Source: Xanthobacter autotrophicus (lineage in GTDB: Bacteria > Pseudomonadota > Alphaproteobacteria > Rhizobiales > Xanthobacteraceae). Taken from it: DNA of 64,000 bases. The notes below the pieces were generated by a model that saw only the letters and a list, made by a program, of their open reading frames with translations, had not been told where the DNA came from and searched no databases. The translations under genes were made by a program, and so were the position numbers. Positions 25,195-34,282 of this stretch are shown one piece after another (within the stretch, counting starts at the first letter, position 1; every line of letters begins with the position of its first letter). Where the stretch lies: contig NZ_VAUP01000037.1 of NCBI RefSeq assembly GCF_005871085.1, forward strand, positions 1 through 64,000, read 5' to 3'.

Positions 25195-27863
25195 GCCAGC
25201 CCCCTCACGCGGCAGAGCGTCTGATAGTCGCACCACTTGCAATTCGCTTCGAGCACGATTGGAAGATCGGCCGGCAAGTGCTCTTCGTGGCCCTCCACGC
25301 CGCAGGCGATGAGCTGGCCCGCCTCGGCGCGGTCGGCCAGTTTGCGCCAGCTCTCGCGGACTGCTGCCCAAGTAGCGGGGAAGCCCCGCGCGCCTTCCAC
25401 CGCACGCCCGATGAGGCCGCCCTCCACGAGCGTCGCGAATTGACGTTGGTTGAGGAGAAAGTAGCCGGCGCGGTAGGGCCCGTCGCCGGCCGTCATCGCC
25501 CCGTAGGTGGCGAGCTGGACGGCGTTGCCCTGCTCCAGTTCCTCCCGGCGCTTCTTGTCGTTGCGGGTCCACTTCAGGTCGATGATCACGTGCTGGCCGT
25601 TCTTGTCGCGCGCGATCAGGTCGACCGCACCGCGCACCGACAGCGCGTTCTCGAAAGTGGCGCTGACCTGCTTCTCCGCCTCCTCGATGGTCAGTTCGTT
25701 GACCACAACCGTCCGCGCCAGTTCGGCCATCGCCGCAGGGAGGCGGGCGCGCGCTTCGGCCAGCTGGGCCGCGAGCTCCGGGAGGCGGAGCGGCGCAGCG
25801 ATTTGATCGATGAGGTAGTCCAGCAGTTCCCCGGCACGCTCCTTGGCGGCCTCGGCGGACGGAGGGTCACCGGGAACGAAAATTTCCTGCGCCAGTGCGT
25901 GCGCGAGATTGCCGAGCAGCTGATTGGCGTCGGGGATCGAGCGGACCCGGCCGGGTCGCAGCCGTGCGACGTGCTTGAGCGCCCATTTGAGGTGGCAGCC
26001 GAGTCCCGCCTCGAAGGAAGTGGCCGAATGGATCAAGCCCTCTAGTCGCTCCCTATATCCGGCCGGGGCGGGCCAAACCGGGCGTGATTGCGGCAGCGGC
26101 GCGACGCGCACCGCTTCCCGCCGGAGCTCAACACCACCCACCGTGATGGTGGGCGCCGCCAATGCGTCTTCGATCCGGACGCACGAGGCGAGCTTCTCGG
26201 TCGCCGGCGCAAGTCGGTGCGCCAGCGGGTGCAGAGCTTCGTCGTCGCCGGAGTCGAGACCGCCGGCGACGAGGAGTAGATTGCCCCGCGCATGGAGCAC
26301 GGCCCGCTCCCAAGAGGCGCTCGCGGCCCGACCGACGAGCCTGACGTCGTCGACCGGGCAGCCTTTGTCGGCGAGTTCCTGCCGTTCTGCATCCGTCCAG
26401 GGTTGTCGCTGAAGACCCTCCTGCGTGGTCCGGAAGTTCCACCAGACCACCGTCTCCGCCGGCGCCCACAGGCTCCCGGGTTGCGGCACGCACCGCCACT
26501 TCGCAGCTTCCGCCGCGGCCGCCGGATTGTCCTGGCCGATGTCGAGCGCCTGATCGATAATACGTTCGACGAGCGTCCGCGGCAGAACTTCGTGCGCGAG
26601 CTTGACGAGCGCGACGCGGACGTCGCTGGCGAGTGCTACCGTGGCGGCGTAGAGTTGATCGCCGTCAATCGCGTGCCGCGCGCCCGCCCAGGCTATCGTC
26701 CGGTCGCATGCGGCGAGCGCCGCCGTGAGCGGCATGCCGGCGTTGGGATCGGCCGGCTCAGGTTCGACCCATTCAAGCCAGCGTTCGAGGTGCGCGTGCG
26801 CCTTCTTGAGCTTGGCCGGATCGCCGTGGGCATCCGCCAGTTCCGCTTCGCCGATTTCGGCCCATGCGTCCCGCCAGACGGTGCTGCCGCGCCCCGGCGC
26901 TTCCTCGAGCGCGGCCGCGAGCCGTCGGGCCACACGGGGCGCGATCGGCGACGTCGGGAAGGCGAGCAGCTCCATCAGCGCGCGCGGATCGAAGGGCGTC
27001 CATGCAATCTTGAACGCGAGCAGGAGGATTTGGAGTGACCCGCGGTGCGCCGAGGCGCGGCTGCGTCCCGCACGCGGCTGACCGGCAGCGCAGAGGCCGT
27101 GGTCGAGAAGGTGAGTATCGGCATTCTGGGCGATCAGGACGGCCTCGCGATCACCGCGCTCGGCGAACCACTGACCCGTAACCTCCGCCGCCAGCGCCCC
27201 GCTTGCAGAGGTCGCGATGGTCACCGTTCCATCCGGCTCACCGTCAAGGGGGCCTCCACCCATCATCCAGCGCTGCAGACGCCCTAGGGCGGTGCCGTCC
27301 GGCGCCGCCGGCGCAAGTGGAACCTGCTCCACTGCGACGCCGCACAACTCCAGCCGATCGAGCAGGCGCCGCCACCCCGCGGGATGAACGTCCCTCGGGT
27401 CTATCAGTCGAATCCGCCGGATTGGCAACGCCGGTCCAGCGGCGAGGTCCTCCACCAGAGCACCCACCCGATCGGCGAGGCCGGGCGGCAGGACGGCGCC
27501 TGCCTCATCCGCCGCCGCGAGGTCCGCGAGGCGCGGATTGGTCCAACCGGCGGCGGGATCCCAGCCGGCGTCGACCAGCTCATCACGCCAGCGCAGCAGT
27601 GTGCGGGCGGTCGCCCACCCGTCCACCTTGAGCGACTTGGTCCAGAAGCGGGACGGGCCGTCCAATTTCTCGAGCGCAGCCTCGAATGCGGCGATGCGCA
27701 CCACGTTGGGGGTCGAAGGAGCGCCGAGCCCGCGGGCGGTCTCTAGTATCTCGACGAAGCCGTTGGGGCCTACCACCGGCGCGCCCGAGGCGGCCGAGCC
27801 GGTTCCGCCGTGCTCAGGCCAAGCTCCCGCGTCGGCATGAAGCCCGAAAACGATGTCCATCAT
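25191..27863 (-). CDS. AddB/RecB-like PD-(D/E)XK nuclease
   Basis: I start at ATG 27863, with GGAGGGG upstream; the frame stays open further back. The 890-residue product has no N-terminal Walker A, so the helicase half is probably inactive. The C-terminus has the nuclease motif [12 protein letters not shown], then [11 protein letters not shown] and QLATYGAM. A first Cys in [12 protein letters not shown] and the distal [10 protein letters not shown] suggest an AddB-type iron-sulphur cluster. It overlaps the AddA-like gene by 4 bp. Similar pairs occur as repair enzymes and as components of defence islands; context favours the latter. Confidence 0.78.
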   Translation of the reverse strand: MMDIVFGLHADAGAWPEHGGTGSAASGAPVVGPNGFVEILETARGLGAPSTPNVVRIAAFEAALEKLDGPSRFWTKSLKVDGWATARTLLRWRDELVDAGWDPAAGWTNPRLADLAAADEAGAVLPPGLADRVGALVEDLAAGPALPIRRIRLIDPRDVHPAGWRRLLDRLELCGVAVEQVPLAPAAPDGTALGRLQRWMMGGGPLDGEPDGTVTIATSASGALAAEVTGQWFAERGDREAVLIAQNADTHLLDHGLCAAGQPRAGRSRASAHRGSLQILLLAFKIAWTPFDPRALMELLAFPTSPIAPRVARRLAAALEEAPGRGSTVWRDAWAEIGEAELADAHGDPAKLKKAHAHLERWLEWVEPEPADPNAGMPLTAALAACDRTIAWAGARHAIDGDQLYAATVALASDVRVALVKLAHEVLPRTLVERIIDQALDIGQDNPAAAAEAAKWRCVPQPGSLWAPAETVVWWNFRTTQEGLQRQPWTDAERQELADKGCPVDDVRLVGRAASASWERAVLHARGNLLLVAGGLDSGDDEALHPLAHRLAPATEKLASCVRIEDALAAPTITVGGVELRREAVRVAPLPQSRPVWPAPAGYRERLEGLIHSATSFEAGLGCHLKWALKHVARLRPGRVRSIPDANQLLGNLAHALAQEIFVPGDPPSAEAAKERAGELLDYLIDQIAAPLRLPELAAQLAEARARLPAAMAELARTVVVNELTIEEAEKQVSATFENALSVRGAVDLIARDKNGQHVIIDLKWTRNDKKRREELEQGNAVQLATYGAMTAGDGPYRAGYFLLNQRQFATLVEGGLIGRAVEGARGFPATWAAVRESWRKLADRAEAGQLIACGVEGHEEHLPADLPIVLEANCKWCDYQTLCRVRGLA

Positions 27864-28306
27864 TCCGCCCCTCCCGCCTTCCGCTATTTCCTGCACGCCC
27901 ATTAAGCCCAACCGAGCTGCTGGTGATGATCTGCCGTGCTCGAAGCCCCTTGAAAAGACCACCAATAGTTGCGGAAACTCGTCGCCAAGTGAAAGGTCCG
28001 CGATGCCCGGAAGGTAGCAGACGTTCAGATACTCGCGCGTGTCGACGTCGGCCTCGTGCAGCGGCATGCGCGCCGCGTAGCCGGTCTCCCGCACGTGCGG
28101 ACGCCTGTCGAGATCCAAACCGTCTCGCGTGTGACGGCATTGTAGAGCACGGTGTTGTCGACCAGTATCCTGACCTTGCCCGTCGACCCAAGGCGCGAGC
28201 GGGCAAGGGCGGTGGACATCTCGACCATGCAGTCGACGACGCGCGGCGTGAACCTGTAGCTTAGCCGCTCCTTGAGGTTCGCCAGCCGTCGGACGGGGCC
28301 GATCAC
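27864..28306 (-). pseudogene. Frameshifted reading frame between NucC and the AddB-like gene
   Basis: A frame opening at GTG 28306, 13 bp after the nucC stop, reads NLKERLSYRFTPRVVDCMVE and RILVDNTVLYNAVTRET. It then loses sense, while the frame offset by -1 at GTTTGG (28115-28120) continues LDLDRRPHVRETGYAARMPL, HEADVDTREYLNVCYLPGIA. Joining them gives a protein-like sequence. That second frame runs without a stop into the AddB-like gene, so this may be a broken small gene, an N-terminal extension of AddB, or a sequencing indel. I recognise no family. Confidence 0.4.
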
Positions 28307-28319
28307 ATCCGGAGGCCCG

Positions 28320-29057
28320 TCAGGCCGGCACGTCCACGTCCAGCCAGCGCGCGTAGGCCCTCACGTCGATCATCGGCACGGTCGCCTTCTCCTGGAGGCG
28401 CGCGATGAGTTCGAGCAGGAACGCGGTGGCGGGCTTGCCCATCGGCGTCAGCGTGCCGCATCCCGTGTCGTCACACGAGAAGATTCCGTGCGCAGCGACG
28501 CACCCGAGGTCCAACCGGTCGTCCGCGTCACCGACGGCGAGCGCCTTCACGAGCGGCTCGCCCAGGCCCGGCTTCCAGTCACTTTCGAGCGTCAGGAGGC
28601 CGCCGACGATGTACTGCAGCGGCTTGGCCGGGTAGGTCCCACCGGCGTGCGGGATCGGAAGGCTGGTCCGTTTGAGCCCCCGCACGCTGGCGACCTTCGC
28701 CCTCGCATAGGCGACCTGCTCGGCGTTGATCGACTGCTTGGCCTCGAACACTGCATAGACGCTCTCGGCCGGTATCACCGTCTGACCCTTAAACTTGAAG
28801 ATGAAGGGCGAATATTGCCGGTCGAACACCACGACGTCCATCTGGTCGCTGAACGTGCCGGCGCTGTCGACGACATGGGCCGAGGCAGCCTGATACCGCG
28901 CGGGCAGATAGGTCTGAAGGAGTTCCAACCAGACGGCCTCGCTCGCATCGCCCTTCGTGCCCGGGTGGCCGAAGGCCTTCCGCGCTCGCGCCAGTTGATC
29001 CTGGATGTCGTCGTGCAGCTCCGACAGGAGCGTCTGGATGGACCAGCCCTTGCTCAT
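28320..29057 (-). CDS. nucC: NucC, CBASS effector endonuclease
   Basis: A 245-residue protein clearly of the NucC family: HDDIQDQLARARKAFGHPG, KGDASEAVWLELLQTYLP, SDQMDVVVFDRQYSPFIFKF and ESVYAVFEAKQS. The catalytic set matches E. coli NucC: Asp74 in DQMDV and Glu105/Lys107 in FEAK. RTSLPIPHAGGTYPAKPL is also retained. NucC is a cyclic tri-AMP-activated DNase that destroys the chromosome and aborts infection. It is the fourth gene of the type III CBASS operon and overlaps the TRIP13 gene by 4 bp. Confidence 0.95.
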   Translation of the reverse strand: MSKGWSIQTLLSELHDDIQDQLARARKAFGHPGTKGDASEAVWLELLQTYLPARYQAASAHVVDSAGTFSDQMDVVVFDRQYSPFIFKFKGQTVIPAESVYAVFEAKQSINAEQVAYARAKVASVRGLKRTSLPIPHAGGTYPAKPLQYIVGGLLTLESDWKPGLGEPLVKALAVGDADDRLDLGCVAAHGIFSCDDTGCGTLTPMGKPATAFLLELIARLQEKATVPMIDVRAYARWLDVDVPA

Positions 29058-30001
29058 CTTGCGTCTCCGACCGGCTCGTCTCGGAATGCAGGGGTGGCCT
29101 TCATCGCCCTTGCGATCTCGACGGCGCGGCCCCCCTCGACCGCGCGGTCGGGATACGCGTCGAGTACGATGGCCGGCAGAAGGCGTTGCGTCAGGTCCGA
29201 GAAGGTGAAGCCGGGCCCGGTCCGCGACTGACCGGTGGCTTCTACGATCGCCTGAACATCGCCACGGCCGAGGCCAAGCGGACCGAGCCTCAGTGACAGG
29301 ATGTGTGCGCGCTGCTCTTCATTCGGCCGCACGAAGGCCATGACGTCGGCCGCTCGGCGGCGGATGGCGGGATCGAGCGCGTTGAGGCGGTTCGTGCACA
29401 TAATCACCGCGGCCGGCAGCCTAAGGTTGGCGAGCCGGTCGATGCCGCGGATGAACGCGTTCACGCCGGCGCGGTCCTCGTGGTGCATCTGGGCCGCCTC
29501 GCGCGACTGCGCGAGCGCGTCGGCTTCGTCGACGAGCAGGATGATACCGCCCTTCGCCTTGCCCGCACCCTTCAGCCGCGTCGCCGCCTGGACCGTGTAC
29601 TCGAACGCGGCGGAGAGGAGCTGCGTCATCTCGCCGACGCGGCCCTGGCCGCGCGTGGCCAGGCTGAGCGGGAATAGCGTGAGTTCGATGCCCTCCTGCC
29701 GGGCTACGGGATCGCCGATCGTCTCGGCGAGCTCGGTCTTCCCGGACCCGACGTCGCCGGCAAGGACGACCAGCGGTGGTCGGCGCATAACGACGTCGAG
29801 CAGCGGGCGCGCCTCGGCGACGTGGAACCGCGCGGCCCACTTTTCGAGGCCCGCCGGGTTGACCAGCAGGCCAAGGATCTTGGCGAGGCGGGCCTTCTGA
29901 TCGTCAAGCCCGACCAACCGCGCGAGACGCTCCTGCGGGTCGAAGTCCGGATAGGTCTGACGGCGCTCGAACAACTCGTCGAGCCCGGGCATGTTCTGCA
30001 T
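29054..30001 (-). CDS. cap6: TRIP13/Pch2-like AAA+ ATPase (Cap6)
   Basis: A 315-residue AAA+ protein: Walker A GDVGSGKT (82-89), Walker B IILLVDEADAL (Asp158-Glu159), and the sensor region AAVIMCTNRLNALDPAIRRR. It follows the HORMA gene with a 1-bp overlap (TGATG) and precedes nucC. In type III CBASS the TRIP13 homologue disassembles the HORMA-CD-NTase complex and so resets the alarm. Gene order and sequence agree with the CdnC-HORMA-TRIP13-NucC operon first described in E. coli MS115-1. Confidence 0.92.
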   Translation of the reverse strand: MQNMPGLDELFERRQTYPDFDPQERLARLVGLDDQKARLAKILGLLVNPAGLEKWAARFHVAEARPLLDVVMRRPPLVVLAGDVGSGKTELAETIGDPVARQEGIELTLFPLSLATRGQGRVGEMTQLLSAAFEYTVQAATRLKGAGKAKGGIILLVDEADALAQSREAAQMHHEDRAGVNAFIRGIDRLANLRLPAAVIMCTNRLNALDPAIRRRAADVMAFVRPNEEQRAHILSLRLGPLGLGRGDVQAIVEATGQSRTGPGFTFSDLTQRLLPAIVLDAYPDRAVEGGRAVEIARAMKATPAFRDEPVGDAR

Positions 30002-30513
30002 CAGTAGCTCCTCACGCTGAACCGGTCGAGCGCGCGGCCGCCGGCGGAATAGGTACGGTCCGCGTCGAGATAGCCGTCGACCGGCGGCTCGGTGCCGCTC
30101 GTGCGGAAGATGGGTAGGCCGCCCTTGAACGCGTCCCGCTCCGCCTGCGACAGCGTGAAAAACGCGTTGCTGTAGGTCATGAAGCTGGTGAAGGAGGCGC
30201 CGGAGACGTCCTTACCCGGTCGGATGCGCCCGGGATCGTCGTCGTTGGCCGACCCGCCCGCGAGATCGCGCGCGGAATACTTGAGCGTCGGCTCGATCCA
30301 CGCGCCGTTGCGCTTGAAGCCGTAGGTGACGGTGCCGAGGAAGCCGGCCTTCATCATCGCCACCGCCTCCTCCTCGTATTCGGCGATCTCGCGGTCGGAT
30401 GGCCACTTGTAGAGGCGCTGAATGCGCTTTAGGTCCGTCGCGATCTTCGCCGCCATGTGGCGCGCATGGGTGACCGTGAAGGTGATAGTCTCGGTGTAGC
30501 TGTAGCTCGACAT
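30001..30513 (-). CDS. cap7: Bacterial HORMA domain protein (Cap7)
   Basis: I start at ATG 30513. The 170-residue product opens SYSYTETITFTVTHARHMAA, followed by KIATDLKRIQRLYKWPSD and EIAEYEEE, the pattern of the HORMA family in type III CBASS. HORMA senses a phage peptide, closes around it and switches on the CD-NTase. The gene lies 8 bp after cdnC and overlaps the TRIP13 gene by one base, so all three are made together. Peptide specificity cannot be read from sequence. Confidence 0.88.
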   Translation of the reverse strand: MSSYSYTETITFTVTHARHMAAKIATDLKRIQRLYKWPSDREIAEYEEEAVAMMKAGFLGTVTYGFKRNGAWIEPTLKYSARDLAGGSANDDDPGRIRPGKDVSGASFTSFMTYSNAFFTLSQAERDAFKGGLPIFRTSGTEPPVDGYLDADRTYSAGGRALDRFSVRSY

Positions 30514-30521
30514 GGCAGCCC

Positions 30522-31493
30522 TCAGACCTGGAACGTAGAACCGAAGACATTCTGCCAATAGCCGATGGTCAACTGCTTGGTGGGAGCCGCCAGCGCGGCG
30601 TCGATCGCGTCGCCAGCGTCCAGTGCGGCGTCGACGATCCCGTCCATATTGGCGGCCGTGTAGAGCCGTGAGACGTTGTTCGCGGCGTTCACCGGGTCGA
30701 TGATCCGCATCGGATCGGAGAACGCGCCGATGGTCGACACTGGATAATAGTCGGAAAAGGCGATCCGCTCGGCCAGCCCACTGGTCGCCACGTAGGTGAA
30801 GAAGTGCTGCAGCGCCTCGGGATAGTCCGAGAGGTCGAGGCCGTCGTCGCACAGCTTGGCCAATATCAGCTCGATCATGAAAGACTTGAAGCGGAAGCCA
30901 TCGCGCTCGGCCTTCTGGCGGCGGGCCCAGAACTTCACCAGCCGCACCACCTGGGCGAAGTGCTTGGGCTGCACCTTCTTGCGCCGGCCCGCAAAGTCGA
31001 GATGGAGTGGGATGCTGGTCTCGAGGAACGACCCGTCGTCCTGGCTGACGAGATTGCCATACCACTGCGGGTCGCCGTCGTAGAGGATCGGGACGACGTC
31101 GACGTCGAGACCCGAACCGCGGAACGAGACCGTCACCGAGTAGGTCTGCGGCTTAACCTGGTCCGGCGCGAAGTTCGGAAATGCCTTGCGCAGTCGCTCG
31201 GCGAGGTAGGTCAGGAGCTCGGTAACAGAGTGCGGCGCGTCGGCGCCGCTGATGTAGCAGGCGACGTCGATGTCGTTCAGTGTGCGGAGAGCGGTGCCCT
31301 TTGCCAGACTTCCCGACAGCATCATCTTGCGAAGCGTGAAGTCGGGGTGCTCGCCAACATACGCCTCGAGCTTCTCGCGCAGCCGGCGCGCCTGGGCGCG
31401 GTATTCCTGCGCCTTGTCCTGCGGCAGGTTCACGCGCTCCTCGGCGAACGTCACGATGTCGCGGTGTCCGACATGCTCACGGCTCATCGACAC
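30522..31493 (-). CDS. CdnC-like CD-NTase of type III CBASS
   Basis: The 323-residue protein has the NTase signature MLSGSLAKGTALRTLNDIDV: Gly61-Ser62 and Asp74/Asp76, with a third acid in LDVDVVPIL (Asp130/132), and the C-terminal OAS1-like region HFAQVVRLVKFWARRQKAE. It heads an operon with HORMA, TRIP13 and NucC genes, so it should make cyclic tri-AMP, the NucC ligand. It is transcribed away from the WYL regulator at 31603 across a 109-bp promoter region that contains an inverted repeat. Confidence 0.9.
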   Translation of the reverse strand: MSMSREHVGHRDIVTFAEERVNLPQDKAQEYRAQARRLREKLEAYVGEHPDFTLRKMMLSGSLAKGTALRTLNDIDVACYISGADAPHSVTELLTYLAERLRKAFPNFAPDQVKPQTYSVTVSFRGSGLDVDVVPILYDGDPQWYGNLVSQDDGSFLETSIPLHLDFAGRRKKVQPKHFAQVVRLVKFWARRQKAERDGFRFKSFMIELILAKLCDDGLDLSDYPEALQHFFTYVATSGLAERIAFSDYYPVSTIGAFSDPMRIIDPVNAANNVSRLYTAANMDGIVDAALDAGDAIDAALAAPTKQLTIGYWQNVFGSTFQV

Positions 31494-31566
31494 GTCTCCT
31501 TGCCCAACGTCCTTGACGCGGACTGGTAAATGCGCGAATCGGTAAGCGACCCACTAGAGACTATAT

Positions 31567-31585
31567 GGGTGTAAAAACTATACCC
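31567..31585. promoter_or_regulatory. Candidate operator of the WYL regulator
   Basis: GGGTGTA (31567-31573) and TATACCC (31579-31585) are an inverted repeat with one mismatch and a 5-bp spacer, between the divergent CdnC and WYL genes. The surrounding ACTATA copies add dyad character. CapW-type proteins repress CBASS operons from such sites. Confidence 0.55.
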
Positions 31586-31602
31586 GTCAAGGAACTATCC
31601 CC

Positions 31603-32517
31603 ATGGCAGAGGAAGAAAGGCGCCCGTGGACTCAGAACCGGCGCTTCGAGTTCATCGAATGGAAGCTTTTTTGGGAGGGCGGGCTGAACCGCAGCGACCT
31701 CGAGAGCGCCTTTGAGATCTCGACCCCCCAGGCGTCGGTCGACCTGCGCCGATACCGCGAGATCGCCGGGAGCAACCTCGAGTATGACAGCACCGGCCGG
31801 ACCTTCCGCCCGACGCCGGACATGAAGCCGTCGTTCTTGAAGGTGTCGGCGGACAGGCTGCTGCTGCAGCTGCGCGCCCTGCTTTCCGGTGCGCTTCCGC
31901 GGCGCGAGGTCTGGTTCCGCGACCTTCCCCGCACCGACATCGCGCCCGACATCGTCCGGCACGTCGACCCCGATTGCCTTCGCCGAATCCTCGACGCGAT
32001 CCGCGCGAAGCGGTGCGTCGAGGTGCGCTACCAGTCGCTCACCAACTCGCGCACCCGCCTGATCGCCCCGCACGCGCTGGCATACGACGGATACCGCTGG
32101 CACGTCCGCGCCTGGGCGTGCGACCGCGACGACTTTCGCGACTTCGTCCTCACGCGCATCGACAGGATCAAGCCGGGTCCAGCAGCGGACTTCGACCCGG
32201 CCGACGACTTCGAGTGGGAGAACTTCGCCAAGCTGGACTTGCGACCGCATCCCGGCCTGACCGACGAGCAGAGCCTCGCCATCCAGCGCGACTACGCGAT
32301 GAAGGACGGCCGTCGCGAGATCGATGTCCGCCTGTCCATGGCCTACTACTTCATCATGCGGATGAACCTCGACCTATCCGACCTGCCGCCGGCCCGCGCC
32401 CAGATCTGCCTCAGCAACATTGACGAGGTGCGGAAGGCGATCGAGGACGCCAAGGCGAGCTCAAAGGCCCGAATCCTCCAAAGAAAGGGAATGCCCCCGG
32501 CCGCCGCTGATGAGTAA
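31603..32517 (+). CDS. capW: WYL-domain repressor, CapW/BrxR-like
   Basis: A 304-residue protein with an N-terminal winged HTH (RFEFIEWKLFWEGGLNRSDL, then FEISTPQASVDLRRYREI) and a WYL domain around CVEVRYQSLTNSRTRLIAPH and YDGYRWHVRAWACDRDDFRD, then a C-terminal WCX-like part. This is the BrxR/CapW architecture. CapW homologues are encoded divergently from CBASS operons and repress them until DNA damage or infection. The position, directly upstream and divergent from cdnC, matches that role. Confidence 0.88.
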   Translation: MAEEERRPWTQNRRFEFIEWKLFWEGGLNRSDLESAFEISTPQASVDLRRYREIAGSNLEYDSTGRTFRPTPDMKPSFLKVSADRLLLQLRALLSGALPRREVWFRDLPRTDIAPDIVRHVDPDCLRRILDAIRAKRCVEVRYQSLTNSRTRLIAPHALAYDGYRWHVRAWACDRDDFRDFVLTRIDRIKPGPAADFDPADDFEWENFAKLDLRPHPGLTDEQSLAIQRDYAMKDGRREIDVRLSMAYYFIMRMNLDLSDLPPARAQICLSNIDEVRKAIEDAKASSKARILQRKGMPPAAADE

Positions 32518-32739
32518 TCTAGATGCTTCAGCCGCTCTCCCAACGATTGTCCGAGCGGCAAGTCTAAGGATCGGCGCGAACTCTATGGAATGCCCGATAT
32601 GGGGGCGCGAAGCCGAACGTCCGCTATCGGCGGGCGATCCAACGTCTACTCCTGGCGCCTGTGCTGGGCTTAAATCTGTTCCGGTTTTCCGATCATGGCG
32701 TTAGCTTACAGCGGGGCTGCTCTTCGCAAGGAGGGCGCC

Positions 32740-32948
32740 ATGCACATCAATCAAGAAAACCTGTCCCAGCGCGAGCCATGGAACGCGGGCCGAATCGTCG
32801 GTGCAAAGCCTCCGCTGAAACCCAAGCGCATTTGGGCGCTTCGGACCCGGTTGCAGATCGGCAATCGCGTGCGCGATCTCGCGATGTTCAATCTGGCAAT
32901 CGACAGCAAGCTACGCGGCTGCGATCTCGTTGCGTTGAAAGTTGGGGA
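32740..32948 (+). pseudogene. Tyrosine recombinase gene, 5' fragment cut by IS3 element
   Basis: ATG 32740 follows AAGGAGG. The frame reads about 70 codons resembling the N-terminus of a family of short tyrosine recombinases: PWNAGRIVGAKPPLKPKRIW, then LRTRLQIGNRVRDLAMFNLA and IDSKLRGCDLVALKVGDD. It stops being coherent exactly at the left inverted repeat of the IS element at 32949. No continuation is found to the right of the IS. The catalytic C-terminal domain is therefore missing and the gene dead. Confidence 0.7.
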
Positions 32949-32976
32949 TGATCTTCCCCCGAAAAAGTGGACGGGG

Positions 32977-33837
32977 TTAAGCCGCTCTGCGTTCCATCTC
33001 GGCCGGGCTGATGTAGCCGAGCGCGGAGTGCAGGCGGCGGGAATTGTAGAAGCCCTCAATGTATCCGAACAGGTCCCGTCGCGCCTCGGCCCTGGTGGCA
33101 TAGAGGCGATGATGAACCCGCTCGGTTTTCAGGGTGTGGAAGAAGCTCTCCATGGGCGCGTTGTCCCAGCAATCGCCCTTGCGGCTCATTGAGGGGGTGA
33201 TGCCCGCGGAGGCAAGTGCCCCGCGGTAGGCCTCGGCAGCGTATTGGATGCCGCGGTCCGAGTGGTGGATCAGGCCGGGTGCCGGCCTCTGGCGCTCGAT
33301 GGCCATGGCGAGGGCCTCCAGCGCGATCTGTGTGTGCAATGTCTCGCGCATAGACCAGCCGACCAGCTTGCGGGTGTACATGTCGAGCACGCCGGCAAGG
33401 TAGAGCCAGCCCTCGCCTGTGGGGATGTAGGTGAGGTCCGCCAACCAGACCTGGTTCGGGGTTGAGGTCGCGAAGTTGCGGGCGAGCCGGTTGGGAGCGA
33501 TCGGATAGGAATGGCGGCTGTCGGTCGTCCGCGGGCGCCTTGGCACGGCGGCCAGGCCACGGATGCCGGCACGGCGCATCAGCCGCTCGATCCGGGACCG
33601 GCCCACGCGCCGACCGTGCCCCCGCAGGACCGCATGGATCCGCGGCGCACCATAGGTCCCGCGGCTCTCCGCGTGGATCAGCCTGATGTCATCGGTGAGC
33701 GCCAGGTTGGTCTGCGCGCGCAAGCTCTCCGGCCGGCTGCGCCAAGCATAATAGCCGCTGGCGGACAGCCCCAAGGCCGCGCACATCACCCGGACCGGCC
33801 ACACAGCGCGATGCTCATCGACTAACCCGAACTTCAT
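32977..33837 (-). CDS. IS3-family transposase OrfB (DDE integrase)
   Basis: OrfB from ATG 33837 gives 286 residues with the rve integrase core: PNQVWLADLTYIPTGEGWLY (first Asp), then APGLIHHSDRGIQYAAEAYR (second Asp) and a Glu in NAPMESFFHTLKTE, ending RRLHSALGYISPAEMERR. The start overlaps the orfA stop by 4 bp. In IS3 elements the active enzyme is usually an OrfAB fusion made by -1 slippage; the run of seven A (minus strand) at 33867-33873 near the end of orfA is a fitting slip site. Confidence 0.9.
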   Translation of the reverse strand: MKFGLVDEHRAVWPVRVMCAALGLSASGYYAWRSRPESLRAQTNLALTDDIRLIHAESRGTYGAPRIHAVLRGHGRRVGRSRIERLMRRAGIRGLAAVPRRPRTTDSRHSYPIAPNRLARNFATSTPNQVWLADLTYIPTGEGWLYLAGVLDMYTRKLVGWSMRETLHTQIALEALAMAIERQRPAPGLIHHSDRGIQYAAEAYRGALASAGITPSMSRKGDCWDNAPMESFFHTLKTERVHHRLYATRAEARRDLFGYIEGFYNSRRLHSALGYISPAEMERRAA

Positions 33838-34148
33838 CGGGAGGCCGCTCTGAAGATGAGCGCGGCTTTTTTTAAGATGTCGCGCTCCATCCGCAGGCGC
33901 TCGTTCTCCCGTCTGAGCCGGGCGTTCTCCGCAGCAAGGTCGGCCGGCGACGGGACCGCCGCCTGCGGGATCGGGCGCCGCGCCGGCCCCGTCGCCTGGG
34001 GGGCGAGGTCTCTCACCCACCGGCGCAGCACCGTCTCGTGCAGCCCCAGTTCCTGCGCCACCTGCCCGGCGGAAAGACCGCTGGAGGTCACCCGCTCAAC
34101 GGCCTCCCGCTTGAATGCCTCCGGAAACACCCGACGCCGTGCGCCCAT
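33834..34148 (-). CDS. IS3-family transposase OrfA
   Basis: I start at ATG 34148 after GAGGAGTG, giving 104 residues. It has the IS3 OrfA HTH (FPEAFKREAVERVTSSGLSA, VAQELGLHETVLRRW) and a leucine-zipper-like end, AENARLRRENERLRMERDIL, leading to KKAALIFRAASR. It binds the element ends and is the N-terminal part of the OrfAB transposase. Confidence 0.88.
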   Translation of the reverse strand: MGARRRVFPEAFKREAVERVTSSGLSAGQVAQELGLHETVLRRWVRDLAPQATGPARRPIPQAAVPSPADLAAENARLRRENERLRMERDILKKAALIFRAASR

Positions 34149-34282
34149 CGAACACTCCTCTGAAGCTCGCAAAAGCTAACATGGGTGTCCACCAAATCGG
34201 GGGAAGATCAGTTCTCGAAGTCCGCCATGGTCGTTCTCTCGGGCATGCCGTGTCGCGCGTCGCGTCTGCGATATCATGAGTC

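Larger units (their letters stand above)
32949..34210 (-). mobile_element. IS3-family insertion sequence
   Basis: The ends carry inverted repeats: TGATCTTCCCCCGA at 32949-32962 matches the complement of 34197-34210, with further partial agreement inward (GTGGAC). The element is about 1.26 kb, holds orfA and orfB on the minus strand, and begins TG/ends CA as in IS3. I see no target duplication, which suggests a deletion or rearrangement beside it. It truncates the recombinase gene to its left. Confidence 0.8.
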
